Source: Kordiimonadales bacterium
GTDB taxonomy: Bacteria; Pseudomonadota; Alphaproteobacteria; Sphingomonadales; Kordiimonadaceae
DNA length: 39,442 nucleotides
Assembly (NCBI GenBank): GCA_002401685.1
Contig: NVTU01000025.1
Coordinates: 1-39,442, forward strand
Reading direction: 5' to 3'
The first letter of the stretch is position 1; every line of letters starts with the position of its first letter. Below, one piece after another: positions 1 to 8,772 of this stretch. The notes beneath the pieces were generated by a model. The model made no database searches and was not told the origin of the DNA. It was given only the letters and a program-made list of their open reading frames with translations. The translations under genes were made by a program, and so were the position numbers.

Positions 1-227
1 CGCGCGAGCTGGGCCCCAAGAATATCCATGTTGTGCATACTGTGATCGACGGAGCGATCGATAGTGTTTTCATTCGTGACAACGTGCCGCAAGTCGACGA
101 CCTGCGCACCAAAGATGCCATCTTATCACCAGAAGCGATAGCTCAAAATTATGTCTGGCTGCACGAACAGAAACGCAGCGCTTGGACCCACGAGCTGGAC
201 TTACGGCCCTGGTGTGAAAACTGGTAA
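1..227 (+). CDS. SDR family oxidoreductase, C-terminal fragment
   Basis: Only the last 74 codons are present; the reading frame is open from base 3 and ends in TAA at 225-227, so the gene starts upstream of the window. The visible tail contains ELGPKNIHVVH, IDGAID and the ending WTHELDLRPWCENW. This kind of tail, following the Rossmann core, is what I recognise from classical short-chain dehydrogenase/reductases that end with a WTHELDLRPW-type motif. The cofactor-binding and Tyr-x-x-x-Lys catalytic parts lie outside the window, so substrate and reaction cannot be stated. No partner gene follows directly: 340 bases separate it from the next candidate gene. Confidence 0.8.
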   Translation, partial: RELGPKNIHVVHTVIDGAIDSVFIRDNVPQVDDLRTKDAILSPEAIAQNYVWLHEQKRSAWTHELDLRPWCENW

Positions 228-351
228 ATCCTGTTGGCGCATAGCCGCGTCAACGGCATCAAGAAAATGACCAAAGAAAATTGCTAAACTTTAAATCTGT
301 AGATCTTTTGCAGTGCCACCCTCAGAGAAACTCTAATTTAATGTGCAAAAT

Positions 352-371
352 CAACAGCTAACAAGCTGTTG
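352..371. other. 8-bp perfect inverted repeat
   Basis: CAACAGCT pairs with AGCTGTTG around an AACA tetraloop. It lies 125 bases past the SDR stop codon. There is no T-run on either strand, so an intrinsic terminator is not well supported; it could be a processing hairpin or a protein-binding site. Confidence 0.4.
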
Positions 372-488
372 GTCACTGCTCGCCCTGTCGCCTTTTTAAG
401 GGCACTCTTCACCGTGTTACTAACGCCAGATTAATTCGTACCTTGTAAAAACACGAAGTATCCTCACATGTGGTGTACCAATAAAACA

Positions 489-521
489 AAAAACAATACA
501 AAAACAATACAAAAACAATAA
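489..521. repeat. Short tandem repeat, 3 x 11 bases
   Basis: The unit AAAAACAATAC occurs at 489-499 and 500-510, with a third copy at 511-521 differing in its last base. It is strongly A-rich on the plus strand and lies 47 bases before the small ORF at 568, in the position of a promoter or upstream element. Copy number could vary between strains by slippage. Confidence 0.75.
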
Positions 522-567
522 CAACAGACCAGCGAATGCTGGCATCGACAAGCGAGAGGCCAATCTA

Positions 568-702
568 ATGCAAGAACAGAAAATTTTTCCGGCGTACGGA
601 ATGTCCAAAGCGGAATACGCAAAGCGCCTGCAGGAACTGGAAGCACCCGCTTCACAGCCCAGCGAAGGATTTTTTGCCCGGTTCCGGAAAAAAACTCAAT
701 AG
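568..702 (+). CDS. Possible small protein of 44 residues
   Basis: ATG at 568 has a GAGAGG ribosome-binding site at 553-558 at normal spacing, and the frame runs to TAG at 700-702. The predicted product begins MQEQKIFPAYGMSKAEYAKR and ends in FFARFRKKTQ. It has no signal peptide or membrane segment; it looks like a short soluble peptide with an amphipathic middle and a basic tail. I do not recognise a family. It stands alone, convergent with the LysR gene, after an A-rich tandem repeat. The ribosome-binding site and ordinary amino-acid composition support a real gene, but a chance ORF of this size cannot be excluded. Confidence 0.5.
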   Translation: MQEQKIFPAYGMSKAEYAKRLQELEAPASQPSEGFFARFRKKTQ

Positions 703-731
703 ATATTCCAGGTGAAGCTTAAGTAGCAATA

Positions 732-756
732 GCAGCATGAGAAAGTATCATGCTGC
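732..756. terminator. Candidate hairpin between convergent genes
   Basis: GCAGCATGA and TCATGCTGC form a perfect 9-bp stem with loop GAAAGTA, 29 bases after the small ORF and before the end of the convergent LysR gene. The sequence after it (GCACTTTC) has only a weak T-run, so termination is plausible but not certain. Confidence 0.4.
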
Positions 757-861
757 GCACTTTCTGTGTCTGCGTGGCGGGTCATACCAAATTTAGTCCG
801 CCCGCATATTTCTCATGGCTTGTGACGTCTCTGATTAACTGAGAGAGACAGTAATTGGCCC

Positions 862-1749
862 CTACCCCTTTTTAAACCATGCGGTAGTGTGATCTACGAA
901 GGCTCTTACTTTTGGGGCCAGGTAGCGGCTGGGCGGGTACAGAATATAGACACTAAGCGGGTCGCGCTCATGGCGTTCCATCACCCGAACTAAGCGGCAT
1001 TCCTTGATGTCCTCGGCCACAGTGGGCAGCAGGCACTGTCCTATACCTCGGCTATCAAGGGTCATTTTGCGGATCGCACGCACTGAATTGATACGCGCCT
1101 TCGGTTTTACGTTGATCTGGATCGCAGACCCGCCGCAATTAAAATGCCAGCGGTTAAGCGGGCTAATAGCAGCGTTCACAATACAGCAGTGACCGCGCAA
1201 ATCGTCTGGCTCAAGCGGCATGCCGTATTTCTCTACATACTCAGGCGTAGCGCACAATATATGTTGGAACCCAGCCACACGTTTGGCAATAAGGCTGCTG
1301 TCTTTTAACTCGCTAGCGCGAATGGCGACGTCAAATCCTTCTGCAATCATATCGACCTTGCGTTCATCGAGCACCAGATCAACGGTTATCTGATCGTATT
1401 TTTCGATGAAGTCGCTAACACAGGCGGTTAACATTTCCTCGCATATAGCGCGCGGCCCTGCGATGCGCAAATGCCCGCGCGCACTGCCTGTATGCTCCTG
1501 CACTGTGCCTTCCAGGTCATCAACACGTTCCAACACATCAAGGCAGCGCGGATAATAGGCGCTGCCAATTTCCGTCGGGCTGACACTGCGCGTGGTCCGG
1601 TTAAAGAGACGCGCACCGAGCTTATCTTCCAGCTGGGCAATATATTTGCTGGTTAAGGCGTTCGAGATACCAAGCTTTTTAGCAGCGCCCGAGAAGCTTC
1701 CCTCCTCAACAACACCCGCGAAAACCCGCATACACTCTAGCGTATCCAT
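862..1749 (-). CDS. LysR family transcriptional regulator
   Basis: The 295-residue product has the usual LysR length and order. A winged helix-turn-helix spans about residues 3-60 (MRVFAGVVEEGSFSGAAKKL, then SNALTSKYIAQLEDKLGARLF and NRTTR), followed by an effector-binding domain from about residue 90. The frame can be extended to a TTG at 1791, but the ATG at 1749 (MDTLECMRVF) matches the family N terminus and is preferred. The gene is transcribed divergently from the glutathione S-transferase gene, the classical arrangement in which a LysR protein controls its divergent neighbour and itself from the shared intergenic region. The arrangement suggests it controls the GST and the flavoprotein downstream. 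The effector is unknown. Confidence 0.92.
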   Translation of the reverse strand: MDTLECMRVFAGVVEEGSFSGAAKKLGISNALTSKYIAQLEDKLGARLFNRTTRSVSPTEIGSAYYPRCLDVLERVDDLEGTVQEHTGSARGHLRIAGPRAICEEMLTACVSDFIEKYDQITVDLVLDERKVDMIAEGFDVAIRASELKDSSLIAKRVAGFQHILCATPEYVEKYGMPLEPDDLRGHCCIVNAAISPLNRWHFNCGGSAIQINVKPKARINSVRAIRKMTLDSRGIGQCLLPTVAEDIKECRLVRVMERHERDPLSVYILYPPSRYLAPKVRAFVDHTTAWFKKG

Positions 1750-1765
1750 ATTATCAACATTTCGT

Positions 1766-1809
1766 TTATAATCATTCAATATAATACACAATTATCAATG
1801 AACTTATAA
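1766..1809. promoter_or_regulatory. Imperfect inverted repeat, candidate LysR operator
   Basis: TTATAATCATT at 1766-1776 is mirrored by AATGAACTTATAA at 1797-1809 (arms TTATAA and TCATT, with two extra bases on the right side). The repeat is AT-rich and lies just upstream of the LysR start in the divergent promoter region. The size and place fit a LysR-type site, but no binding motif is established for this protein. Confidence 0.4.
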
Positions 1810-1915
1810 TCCCCTATATCCTGAAGCACAAGAGGCGCGGCGAAGTTTGAACAGCAAACGAAAGCGCCTGACAGAGACAGTATTTAAAAAACAAAACCCT
1901 TTCCGGAGATTACCA

Positions 1916-2530
1916 ATGATTAAATTTTACCGCTTCCCGCTTTCAGGCCATTCACACCGCGTTGAATTAATGCTGAATCTTCTCGGCGTTGCTTACGAAG
2001 GCATCGACGTTGATCTGGCTGGCGGCGAGCACAAAAAAGAAGCGTTTCTTAACATAAACCCTTTTGGCGTTATTCCTGCGATTGACGACAACGGTTTTGT
2101 CCTTGCAGATTCCAATGCGATCATTCTGTATCTTGTTAAAAAATATGGTGATGCAAGCTGGCTTCCTAACGACGCTGAAACTGCGGCGAACATTCAGCGC
2201 TGGTTGACGGTATCATCAAGTGAAATTGCCCGCGGCCCAGCGGCTGCACGCTTGGTGAATGTTTTCGGTGCAGGGCTTGATCATGCAGACGCACTGAAGC
2301 GCGCTGAAGCCGTACTTACAGTTATGGATGCACACCTCGGAAAGCAGGCGTTCCTGGCAGCTGACAGCATCACAATCGCTGACATCTCCGCCTACAGCTA
2401 TGTAGCCCATGCCCCTGAAGGCGATGTGCCGCTGAACCTTTACCCGAACGTACAGGCATGGCTTGCGCGCATTGAAGCACAAGACGGTTTCGTTCCAATG
2501 CCAAAAACTGCAGTTGGCTTGGCTGCTTAA
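1916..2530 (+). CDS. Glutathione S-transferase family protein
   Basis: The 204-residue product starts MIKFYRFPLSGHSHRVELML, a typical N-terminal thioredoxin-fold start of bacterial GSTs, with NPFGVIPAIDD (the cis-proline region) and LADSNAIILYLVKKYG (the glutathione gamma-glutamyl contact, Ser in DSNAI). The C-terminal helical domain contains FLAADSITIADISAYSYV, the conserved N-capping region with its Asp. ATG 1916 is chosen because GGAG at 1905-1908 is well spaced and because residues before it do not fit the family; the frame opens further upstream at TTG 1847. It presumably conjugates or reduces electrophiles or peroxides using glutathione in the cytoplasm. It is divergent from the LysR gene and 73 bases ahead of the flavoprotein, probably in one transcription unit. 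Confidence 0.92.
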   Translation: MIKFYRFPLSGHSHRVELMLNLLGVAYEGIDVDLAGGEHKKEAFLNINPFGVIPAIDDNGFVLADSNAIILYLVKKYGDASWLPNDAETAANIQRWLTVSSSEIARGPAAARLVNVFGAGLDHADALKRAEAVLTVMDAHLGKQAFLAADSITIADISAYSYVAHAPEGDVPLNLYPNVQAWLARIEAQDGFVPMPKTAVGLAA

Positions 2531-2550
2531 TGGAGTAAGCTTATCCGTGT

Positions 2551-2576
2551 CCCTGGTACGTAAGCCTGTGCCAGGG
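2551..2576 (+). other. Stable hairpin between GST and flavoprotein genes
   Basis: CCCTGGTAC (2551-2559) and GTGCCAGGG (2568-2576) form a 9-bp stem with one G-U pair and loop GTAAGCCT. It sits 20 bases after the GST stop and 27 bases before the next ATG. No T-run follows. It may stabilise or separate the two messages rather than terminate. Confidence 0.5.
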
Positions 2577-2603
2577 CAACCTCTAAACCAAAAGGTTTCG
2601 ACA

Positions 2604-4679
2604 ATGAATGAAGTCTCAGCAAATGAAATATCCACCCCTTTTCACGAAGGCGAATTAGCCATTCAGGACAGGTACGGGGTGCGGGAAAAAATGCACCGAT
2701 TTGCGACTAAGGTCATTCGGGACAATATGCCTGATCAACACCGCGAGTTCTACGGTGCCTTGCCGTACCTACTTGTGGGTTCACTAGACCGTAGCGGCCA
2801 GCCCTGGGCATCCATGCTGGTTGGCGAACCGGGCTTCTTGTCATCACCCGACAACAAAACGCTGCGAGCTGGGTCCAAACCGCTATTCGCTGATCCACTG
2901 AATGATAACTTGCAAGACGGTGCGCCTCTAGGCCTGCTCGGCATTGAACTGCATTCACGCAGACGCAACCGAATGAACGGTACGGCATCAAACGTCGGCG
3001 CTCAGGGCTTTGACATAACTGTCGATCAATCCTTCGGGAATTGCCCCAAATATATACAAGCGCGAGACTTCGAGGTTCTGGATACAATTTCAACGCCTGA
3101 GATCGAGCGCCCGGTCCACCGCGCAGAACTGCTTGGCACTGCCGAGCAAGCCATCCTCAGCAAGGCGGACGCCTTTTTCATCGCCTCGGCTTTCCCTGGC
3201 AACCAAGACGACCCGCGTCACGGCGCAGATGTTTCACACCGTGGCGGCAAACCCGGTTTCATCCACATTGAAGACGCGAGTACATTTATTTTTCCCGATT
3301 TCACAGGGAACAACCACTATAATACGCTCGGTAACGTAGCGCTTAATCCCAAAGTTGGGTTCCTGATCCCTGATTTTGAAACCGGCGACATGCTCTATAT
3401 CGCAGCGACAGCGGACATCATCTGGGACGGCGACCAACTGAAGGCTTTCAAAGGCGCTGAGCGGCTGATCCGCGCCCGTATCAGCAAAGTGATCAGGGTC
3501 GAGAACAGCTTACCCTTCCGCTGGACTTTCAACAGCTACGCGCCAAACCTTGCAAAACTGGGATCGTGGGACGCTACGTTCGCTGCGCTTGAAGCCGAGA
3601 AAAACCGCAACATGTGGCGCACCTACACCGTTGCGCACAAGCGGAAAGAAAGCGATACGATCACGTCGTTTTATTTGGCTCCCGAAGACGGCAAGGCCGT
3701 TTGCATTCCAAAAGCAGGCCAGTATCTGCCTATTAAACTCAACATCCCCGGTGAAGTCGGCCAAGTTACCCGCACCTACACAATCTCTGATGTTGGTGAC
3801 GGCAAAGGCTACCGGTTGTCGGTTAAGCGCGAAGAAAAGGGTACGGCCTCCAAATTCCTGCACGACCATATTGAGGTTGGCTCCACCATTGAAGCCATGG
3901 CACCGCGCGGAAAATTCTTCTTTGATGAAGAAAGCAAACGCCCCGTGGTGTTATTATCTGGAGGGGTTGGTATTACGCCGATGATCGCTATGGCGAACAA
4001 GCTTATTCGCGATGCAATACCGGGCAAAACCTCACGCGCTGTGCATTTTTTCCACGGCGCTCGAAACGGTAACGATCATGCCTTTGGCGATACGGTTAGG
4101 CAATTGGCAAAAGACAGTGATCGGTTCTCTGCACACATCCGGTACTCGCAACCCACTGCAGCTGACGTTGAAGGCGTACACCATGACAGTGAAGGCCGCT
4201 TGGATGTGGCACTGTTGAAAGCCGCACTGGGCTTCAATGACTATGATTTTTACTTGTGCGGACCTGCACCGTTTATGAAATCCCTTTATGAAGGGCTGAC
4301 AGGGATCGGCGTTAATGAAGAGCGTATTCACTATGAAAGCTTTGGCCCTGCAACAGTATTTGGCAGCGCAAAAACAGACGCGCCAGCAAAAACAAAGGCC
4401 GACGTGTCCGCGGAGCCTGTGAAGGTTTCCTTTGCCAAATCCGGTAAAGAAGTGCTGTGGAAGCCAGAAGATGGATCTCTGCTTGAATTGGCCGAAGCAC
4501 AAGGGCTATCGCCCGCCTTCTCCTGTAGGGACGGCGTTTGCGGCAGCTGCATAACAAAAGTGGTCAGCGGCAACGTTGAATACGCAGAGGAGCCGATTGC
4601 TGAGCGAGCAGAAGGCCAAGCCTTAATCTGTTGCTCTACCCCGCGTGCAGCTGAGAAAGGATTAGTGCTGGATCTCTAG
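2604..4679 (+). CDS. Three-module flavoprotein: PNPOx-like + ferredoxin reductase + 2Fe-2S ferredoxin
   Basis: The 691-residue product fuses three parts. Residues about 1-330 resemble a pyridoxamine-phosphate-oxidase-like flavin-binding fold (PYLLVGSLDRSGQPWASML, then FIHIEDASTFIFPDFTGNNH). Residues about 335-590 are a ferredoxin-NADP reductase module, with RTYTISD for FAD binding, LLSGGVGITPMIAM near 452 for the nucleotide and YLCGPAPFM near 546. Residues about 606-691 are a plant-type ferredoxin with Cys641, Cys646 and Cys649 (CRDGVCGSC) and a final Cys at 676 or 677. The frame extends upstream to 2463, but ATG 2604 with AAAGG before it is preferred because earlier codons overlap the GST gene. 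It should pass electrons from NAD(P)H through FAD and Fe-S to a flavin site or partner. The GST/LysR context suggests detoxification or redox stress; the substrate is unknown. Confidence 0.88.
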   Translation: MNEVSANEISTPFHEGELAIQDRYGVREKMHRFATKVIRDNMPDQHREFYGALPYLLVGSLDRSGQPWASMLVGEPGFLSSPDNKTLRAGSKPLFADPLNDNLQDGAPLGLLGIELHSRRRNRMNGTASNVGAQGFDITVDQSFGNCPKYIQARDFEVLDTISTPEIERPVHRAELLGTAEQAILSKADAFFIASAFPGNQDDPRHGADVSHRGGKPGFIHIEDASTFIFPDFTGNNHYNTLGNVALNPKVGFLIPDFETGDMLYIAATADIIWDGDQLKAFKGAERLIRARISKVIRVENSLPFRWTFNSYAPNLAKLGSWDATFAALEAEKNRNMWRTYTVAHKRKESDTITSFYLAPEDGKAVCIPKAGQYLPIKLNIPGEVGQVTRTYTISDVGDGKGYRLSVKREEKGTASKFLHDHIEVGSTIEAMAPRGKFFFDEESKRPVVLLSGGVGITPMIAMANKLIRDAIPGKTSRAVHFFHGARNGNDHAFGDTVRQLAKDSDRFSAHIRYSQPTAADVEGVHHDSEGRLDVALLKAALGFNDYDFYLCGPAPFMKSLYEGLTGIGVNEERIHYESFGPATVFGSAKTDAPAKTKADVSAEPVKVSFAKSGKEVLWKPEDGSLLELAEAQGLSPAFSCRDGVCGSCITKVVSGNVEYAEEPIAERAEGQALICCSTPRAAEKGLVLDL

Positions 4680-4684
4680 ATTAA

Positions 4685-4734
4685 AAAGGCGGTTTCCTAT
4701 AGCCCAATAGGCTGATTTTATGGACCCCGCCTTT
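4685..4734 (+). terminator. Candidate terminator after the flavoprotein gene
   Basis: AAAGGCGG (4685-4692) pairs with CCGCCTTT (4727-4734), and a second small stem AGCC/GGCT lies inside the loop. It begins 5 bases after the flavoprotein stop codon. The symmetric A and T ends make a bidirectional-type terminator plausible, although the loop is long. Confidence 0.5.
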
Positions 4735-4832
4735 CACTTTCAGAAGACTTTTTCATTTTCAGATGATTATTGAAGAGCGCCTTAAGAGGTTCAAAAAACT
4801 GCATTTTTCGCAAACAAAGCATTGCGCGCAAA

Positions 4833-6093
<1,261 letters not shown>

Positions 6094-6101
6094 GAGACCA
6101 T

Positions 6102-7046
6102 ATGAAACACCTGCTCAGCGTATTTCTTTTCATCGTTTTATTGCCGAGCACTGCCAGAGGCGTCGAGTTTGACGCCTCTTTGCTTTCGCAGTGCCTGGCC
6201 CTAGCCGACAATCCTGCTGATGAAGCCCTGCGCAGCGGTTTGCTGGCGCACAAACATATTCGGCTGATCGATGAGGCATTACCTACGCACCGCGGCATAT
6301 CCTTCGAGCAGATAAGTGAGCAAAAGGAGAGGCTACAGGCCTACGCGGCAGCGCTACCGGCAATCGAAGCTGAATTGCCCGCGCTCGCCGCGCAAGCCAC
6401 CGAACTGCTCGACGAAACAGCAGCCCCAACAGAGCTGAATATTCGCATCGTCTGCGGGGCGCCTTATGATGCCTTCGGCTTTACCCGGGACGGCGAAACA
6501 TACCTGTTTGTCAACTTGCCGATGATCGCGCCTGACTTTTTTCCGTTTCTTTTGCGGCACGAACTTTGGCACGTGGCTTTTCGTAGCCAATATGCGGCGA
6601 TAGCGCAAAACTTCGAGCAGGCTGAGCAGCCGCTAAAAAGGCTTGCCTTTATCATGCTGAATGAGGGTGTCGGGCAATATTATTCTTTCCAGCGCCGGGT
6701 CGAGCCACAGATCGTTTACAACAACTGGGCAGAACGCACTGGAAACCTTTTCTCGCTACTGGATGAAAAGGCCGCAGAGTTGGCAGCGGCAAACACCGGG
6801 GATGAGCAGGACCAACTACTTTGGACGGCGCAGGCTGGCGTACCGTTTTGGAAAAAATGGGGTGCGGTCACAGGTGCGGTTATCACCTACAGGCTCAAAA
6901 ATAAGTTGGGCGCAGAAGCCCTTCGCCCCCTCATCGCTTTGGGACCGTGCGTGTTCTTGTCGCGCTACCAGAAAGAAGCCGCCAAGATAGCCAGTTGGCA
7001 ACCTATCCCTGATAGCCTTGTCGAGGCTGCGTGCGCCGCAAGCTAA
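6102..7046 (+). CDS. Exported HExxH putative zinc metallopeptidase, uncharacterised
   Basis: The 314-residue product starts with a hydrophobic signal peptide (MKHLLSVFLFIVLLPSTARG) and so should act in the periplasm. The motif HELWH (His153, Glu154, His157) is a zinc-peptidase HExxH site, and NEGVGQYYSF about 30 residues later offers Glu188 as the third zinc ligand, as in gluzincin-type peptidases. I do not recognise a named family. The start at ATG 6102 is chosen because the signal peptide begins there; it lies 8 bases after the aminotransferase stop, so the two are probably co-transcribed, although no shared function is evident. Activity is inferred from the motif only. Confidence 0.75.
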   Translation: MKHLLSVFLFIVLLPSTARGVEFDASLLSQCLALADNPADEALRSGLLAHKHIRLIDEALPTHRGISFEQISEQKERLQAYAAALPAIEAELPALAAQATELLDETAAPTELNIRIVCGAPYDAFGFTRDGETYLFVNLPMIAPDFFPFLLRHELWHVAFRSQYAAIAQNFEQAEQPLKRLAFIMLNEGVGQYYSFQRRVEPQIVYNNWAERTGNLFSLLDEKAAELAAANTGDEQDQLLWTAQAGVPFWKKWGAVTGAVITYRLKNKLGAEALRPLIALGPCVFLSRYQKEAAKIASWQPIPDSLVEAACAAS

Positions 7047-7083
7047 CACGGCAGCATGGCCCTCTAGCCTCCCAAAAACCGCA

Positions 7084-7944
7084 ATGAAAGCCGCAATGGA
7101 AGCTGAAAGCCTCGCCACCATCCTGATCCTGACATCGGCGGTGCTTCACGCTTCGTGGAACGCTGCCGTTAAAAAGTCGGATGATAAATTAGCTATCATG
7201 GTTTTCCTTACAACATACGGCGGCCTGCTTTATGTACCTTTCGTCCTTTTTGTACCCTTTCCCGACGTAGCGCTTTGGGGCTGGATTGCAGCTTCAGCTG
7301 TTATTCATTTAGGTTACCAGTTGGCGCTTGCTGCAACGTTAGATCGCGGTGCGCTGACTTTTGCCTACCCTGTTGCGCGCGGCACAGGACCTCTGCTTGT
7401 TGGGATTTTTGCCTATTTGGTCCTTAATGAAGGAATGACGCTGTGGAAGCTCTCCGCCATCGCGGTTCTGGTCTGCGGTATTTTCGTTACGGCCCGAGTT
7501 GGCAATAAGGAGGACCACCGCAACGGCAAAGCCCTGCCTTTCGCCCTCCTGACTGGCACTATGATCGCCAGCTATACTATAGTGGATGGCCTTGCCGTGC
7601 GGTCGGTAGAAAACCCGTTCACTTACATTATTTGGGCAGGCATTGCTGGATCTCCGCTTATCTTGCTTGTTGGTATCAAACAACGTGGCTGGGGCATGGT
7701 CACCTCTTCACTCAAGGTTTGGAAACTAGGCTTGCCTGCCGCAGTTCTTGCCCACGGCGGCTACGCACTGGCGCTCACGGCTTATACGCTCGGCAGTCTC
7801 GGCGAGATTGCCGCGCTCAGGGAAACCAGCATAATATTTGCCACCATCATCGGTGTGTTGTGGCTCAAAGAACCCTTCAGCAAAAACAAACTCGCCGCCA
7901 TAAGCCTGATCGCATTAGGAGCACTGCTGCTCAAATTTGTATAG
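7084..7944 (+). CDS. EamA/DMT-superfamily inner-membrane transporter
   Basis: The product of about 286 residues is almost wholly hydrophobic and shows ten membrane segments in two similar halves, as in EamA-type drug/metabolite transporters. Typical features are the N-terminal LHASWNAAVKK, a half ending in LVLNEGMTLWKLSAIAVLVCGI and the second-half equivalent IIGVLWLKEPFSKNKLAAIS near the C terminus. The substrate is unknown; related proteins export amino acids, metabolites or drugs. The start is uncertain: ATG 7084 or ATG 7096 are both possible and neither has a strong ribosome-binding site; a TTG at 7018 would overlap the preceding gene and is less likely. It lies 37 bases after the metallopeptidase-like gene in the same direction. 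Confidence 0.85.
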   Translation: MKAAMEAESLATILILTSAVLHASWNAAVKKSDDKLAIMVFLTTYGGLLYVPFVLFVPFPDVALWGWIAASAVIHLGYQLALAATLDRGALTFAYPVARGTGPLLVGIFAYLVLNEGMTLWKLSAIAVLVCGIFVTARVGNKEDHRNGKALPFALLTGTMIASYTIVDGLAVRSVENPFTYIIWAGIAGSPLILLVGIKQRGWGMVTSSLKVWKLGLPAAVLAHGGYALALTAYTLGSLGEIAALRETSIIFATIIGVLWLKEPFSKNKLAAISLIALGALLLKFV

Positions 7945-7993
7945 CGCTCTAATAGTAATCGATTTTACCAATCAAACTATACAACTTAACTTG

Positions 7994-8023
7994 TTGGATA
8001 GATTTATAAAAGTCCCCTATATT
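7994..8023 (+). promoter_or_regulatory. Tentative dps promoter
   Basis: TTGGAT (7994-7999) and TATATT (8018-8023) are 18 bases apart and would place the transcript start shortly before the AAAGGA ribosome-binding site at 8041. This is a weak match chosen by position. I looked for an OxyR-type array of ATAG/CTAT units; the tetramers occur here but at wrong spacing. Confidence 0.3.
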
Positions 8024-8054
8024 GGTGTCAGCAAACAAGCAAAGGATTGACACC

Positions 8055-8507
8055 ATGGCCTACACACCAAACCAGATCAAAACCGCCGAAGCACTGAAAC
8101 CTATTCTTGCTGAGACCGTGCAGCTTTATGTGCTTACCCAAAATGTTCATTGGAACGTCACGGGCCCGCTGTTTCAAAGCATCCATCTGCTAACGGAAGA
8201 GCAATATACAGAATTGGCCACCGCCGTGGACGAGATTGCAGAGCGCATTCGCATGTTGGGCCAAAAAGCCCCGGCCAGCTTGAAAGCGTACCAAGAGCTT
8301 GGCGGCATCCCTGACGGCGACGAAAATGCCACTGCAGAGGTAATGGTTAAAGCCCTTGCTGACGCCCACAGCTATATTGCAAGTAGAATTCGACCGCTGA
8401 TCAGCAACGCCTCAGAAGGCGGCGACGAAGTGACCGCAGGCTTGTTAACGGATCGCTTAACAGTACACGAAAAAGCACATTGGATACTTGGCGCGACAAT
8501 CGCCTAA
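8055..8507 (+). CDS. dps: Dps family DNA-protection / mini-ferritin protein
   Basis: The 150-residue product is a Dps-type four-helix protein. The shared-subunit ferroxidase ligands keep the family spacing: His32 (in TQNVHWNVTG), His44, Glu48, Asp59 and Glu63, the same intervals as in E. coli Dps except that Glu replaces the Asp at the third place. Dps dodecamers oxidise and store iron with hydrogen peroxide and protect DNA in starvation or oxidative stress. The N terminus is short and lacks the Lys-rich tail that binds DNA in E. coli, so iron storage and peroxide removal may be the main role. ATG 8055 is supported by AAAGGA at 8041-8046; a TTG at 8022 is in frame but less likely. The gene is monocistronic, with a strong terminator at 8539. 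Confidence 0.95.
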   Translation: MAYTPNQIKTAEALKPILAETVQLYVLTQNVHWNVTGPLFQSIHLLTEEQYTELATAVDEIAERIRMLGQKAPASLKAYQELGGIPDGDENATAEVMVKALADAHSYIASRIRPLISNASEGGDEVTAGLLTDRLTVHEKAHWILGATIA

Positions 8508-8538
8508 GACCTTATGGTTTAACCACAATTTTTGGATA

Positions 8539-8572
8539 GCAGGGCTCAACAATGAGCCTTGCTTTCTTGCTT
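8539..8572 (+). terminator. Rho-independent terminator of dps
   Basis: GCAGGGCTCA (8539-8548) and TGAGCCTTGC (8553-8562) make a 10-bp stem with one G-U pair and an ACAA tetraloop, followed by a T-rich tail (TTTCTTGCTTCTTG). It begins 32 bases after the dps stop codon. Confidence 0.88.
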
Positions 8573-8711
8573 CTTGTCTTAGCCGCCTGAGGGCATTTAG
8601 ACAAAATACCGTCCTACTAGGATCCCTGCTTTAGGCCCCAAACCGCAAGGGCTTTAGGGTTTTGAAGCTGCACAGCACAATCCGGCATGCCTCCATAATT
8701 TCATCACCCTC

Positions 8712-8756
8712 TTGACACTGGCATATTTCGTCACTATTTCGTTAGTTAGCGAAATA
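8712..8756 (+). promoter_or_regulatory. sdpR promoter with overlapping inverted-repeat operator
   Basis: TTGACA (8712-8717) is a perfect -35 box and TATTTC (8735-8740), 17 bases on, is a plausible -10 box. The -10 box is the left arm of an inverted repeat, TATTTCG (8735-8741) and CGAAATA (8750-8756), and an extra direct copy TATTTCGT lies in the spacer at 8724-8731. A repressor bound here would cover the promoter. This fits autoregulation by the ArsR-type repressor encoded 17 bases downstream, as described for SdpR-type autorepressors. Confidence 0.7.
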
Positions 8757-8772
8757 CCGAAAGAAGCTCCGC

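Larger units (their letters stand above)
228..567. other. Intergenic stretch with hairpin and A-rich tandem repeat
   Basis: No convincing gene is seen here. Minus-strand reading frames in this stretch are low-complexity and have no plausible ribosome-binding site. Contents: a perfect 8-bp hairpin at 352-371 (CAACAGCT, loop AACA, AGCTGTTG) without a following T-run; an 8-base palindrome CACATGTG near 466-474; and three copies of an 11-base A-rich unit at 489-521. The stretch may carry the promoter of the small gene at 568. Confidence 0.5.

Noticed and set aside
7941-8020. ATAG/CTAT tetramers upstream of dps resembling an OxyR site
   Set aside because: The known OxyR array needs 7-base gaps between tetramers; here gaps are 15 or more, so the pattern is not met.
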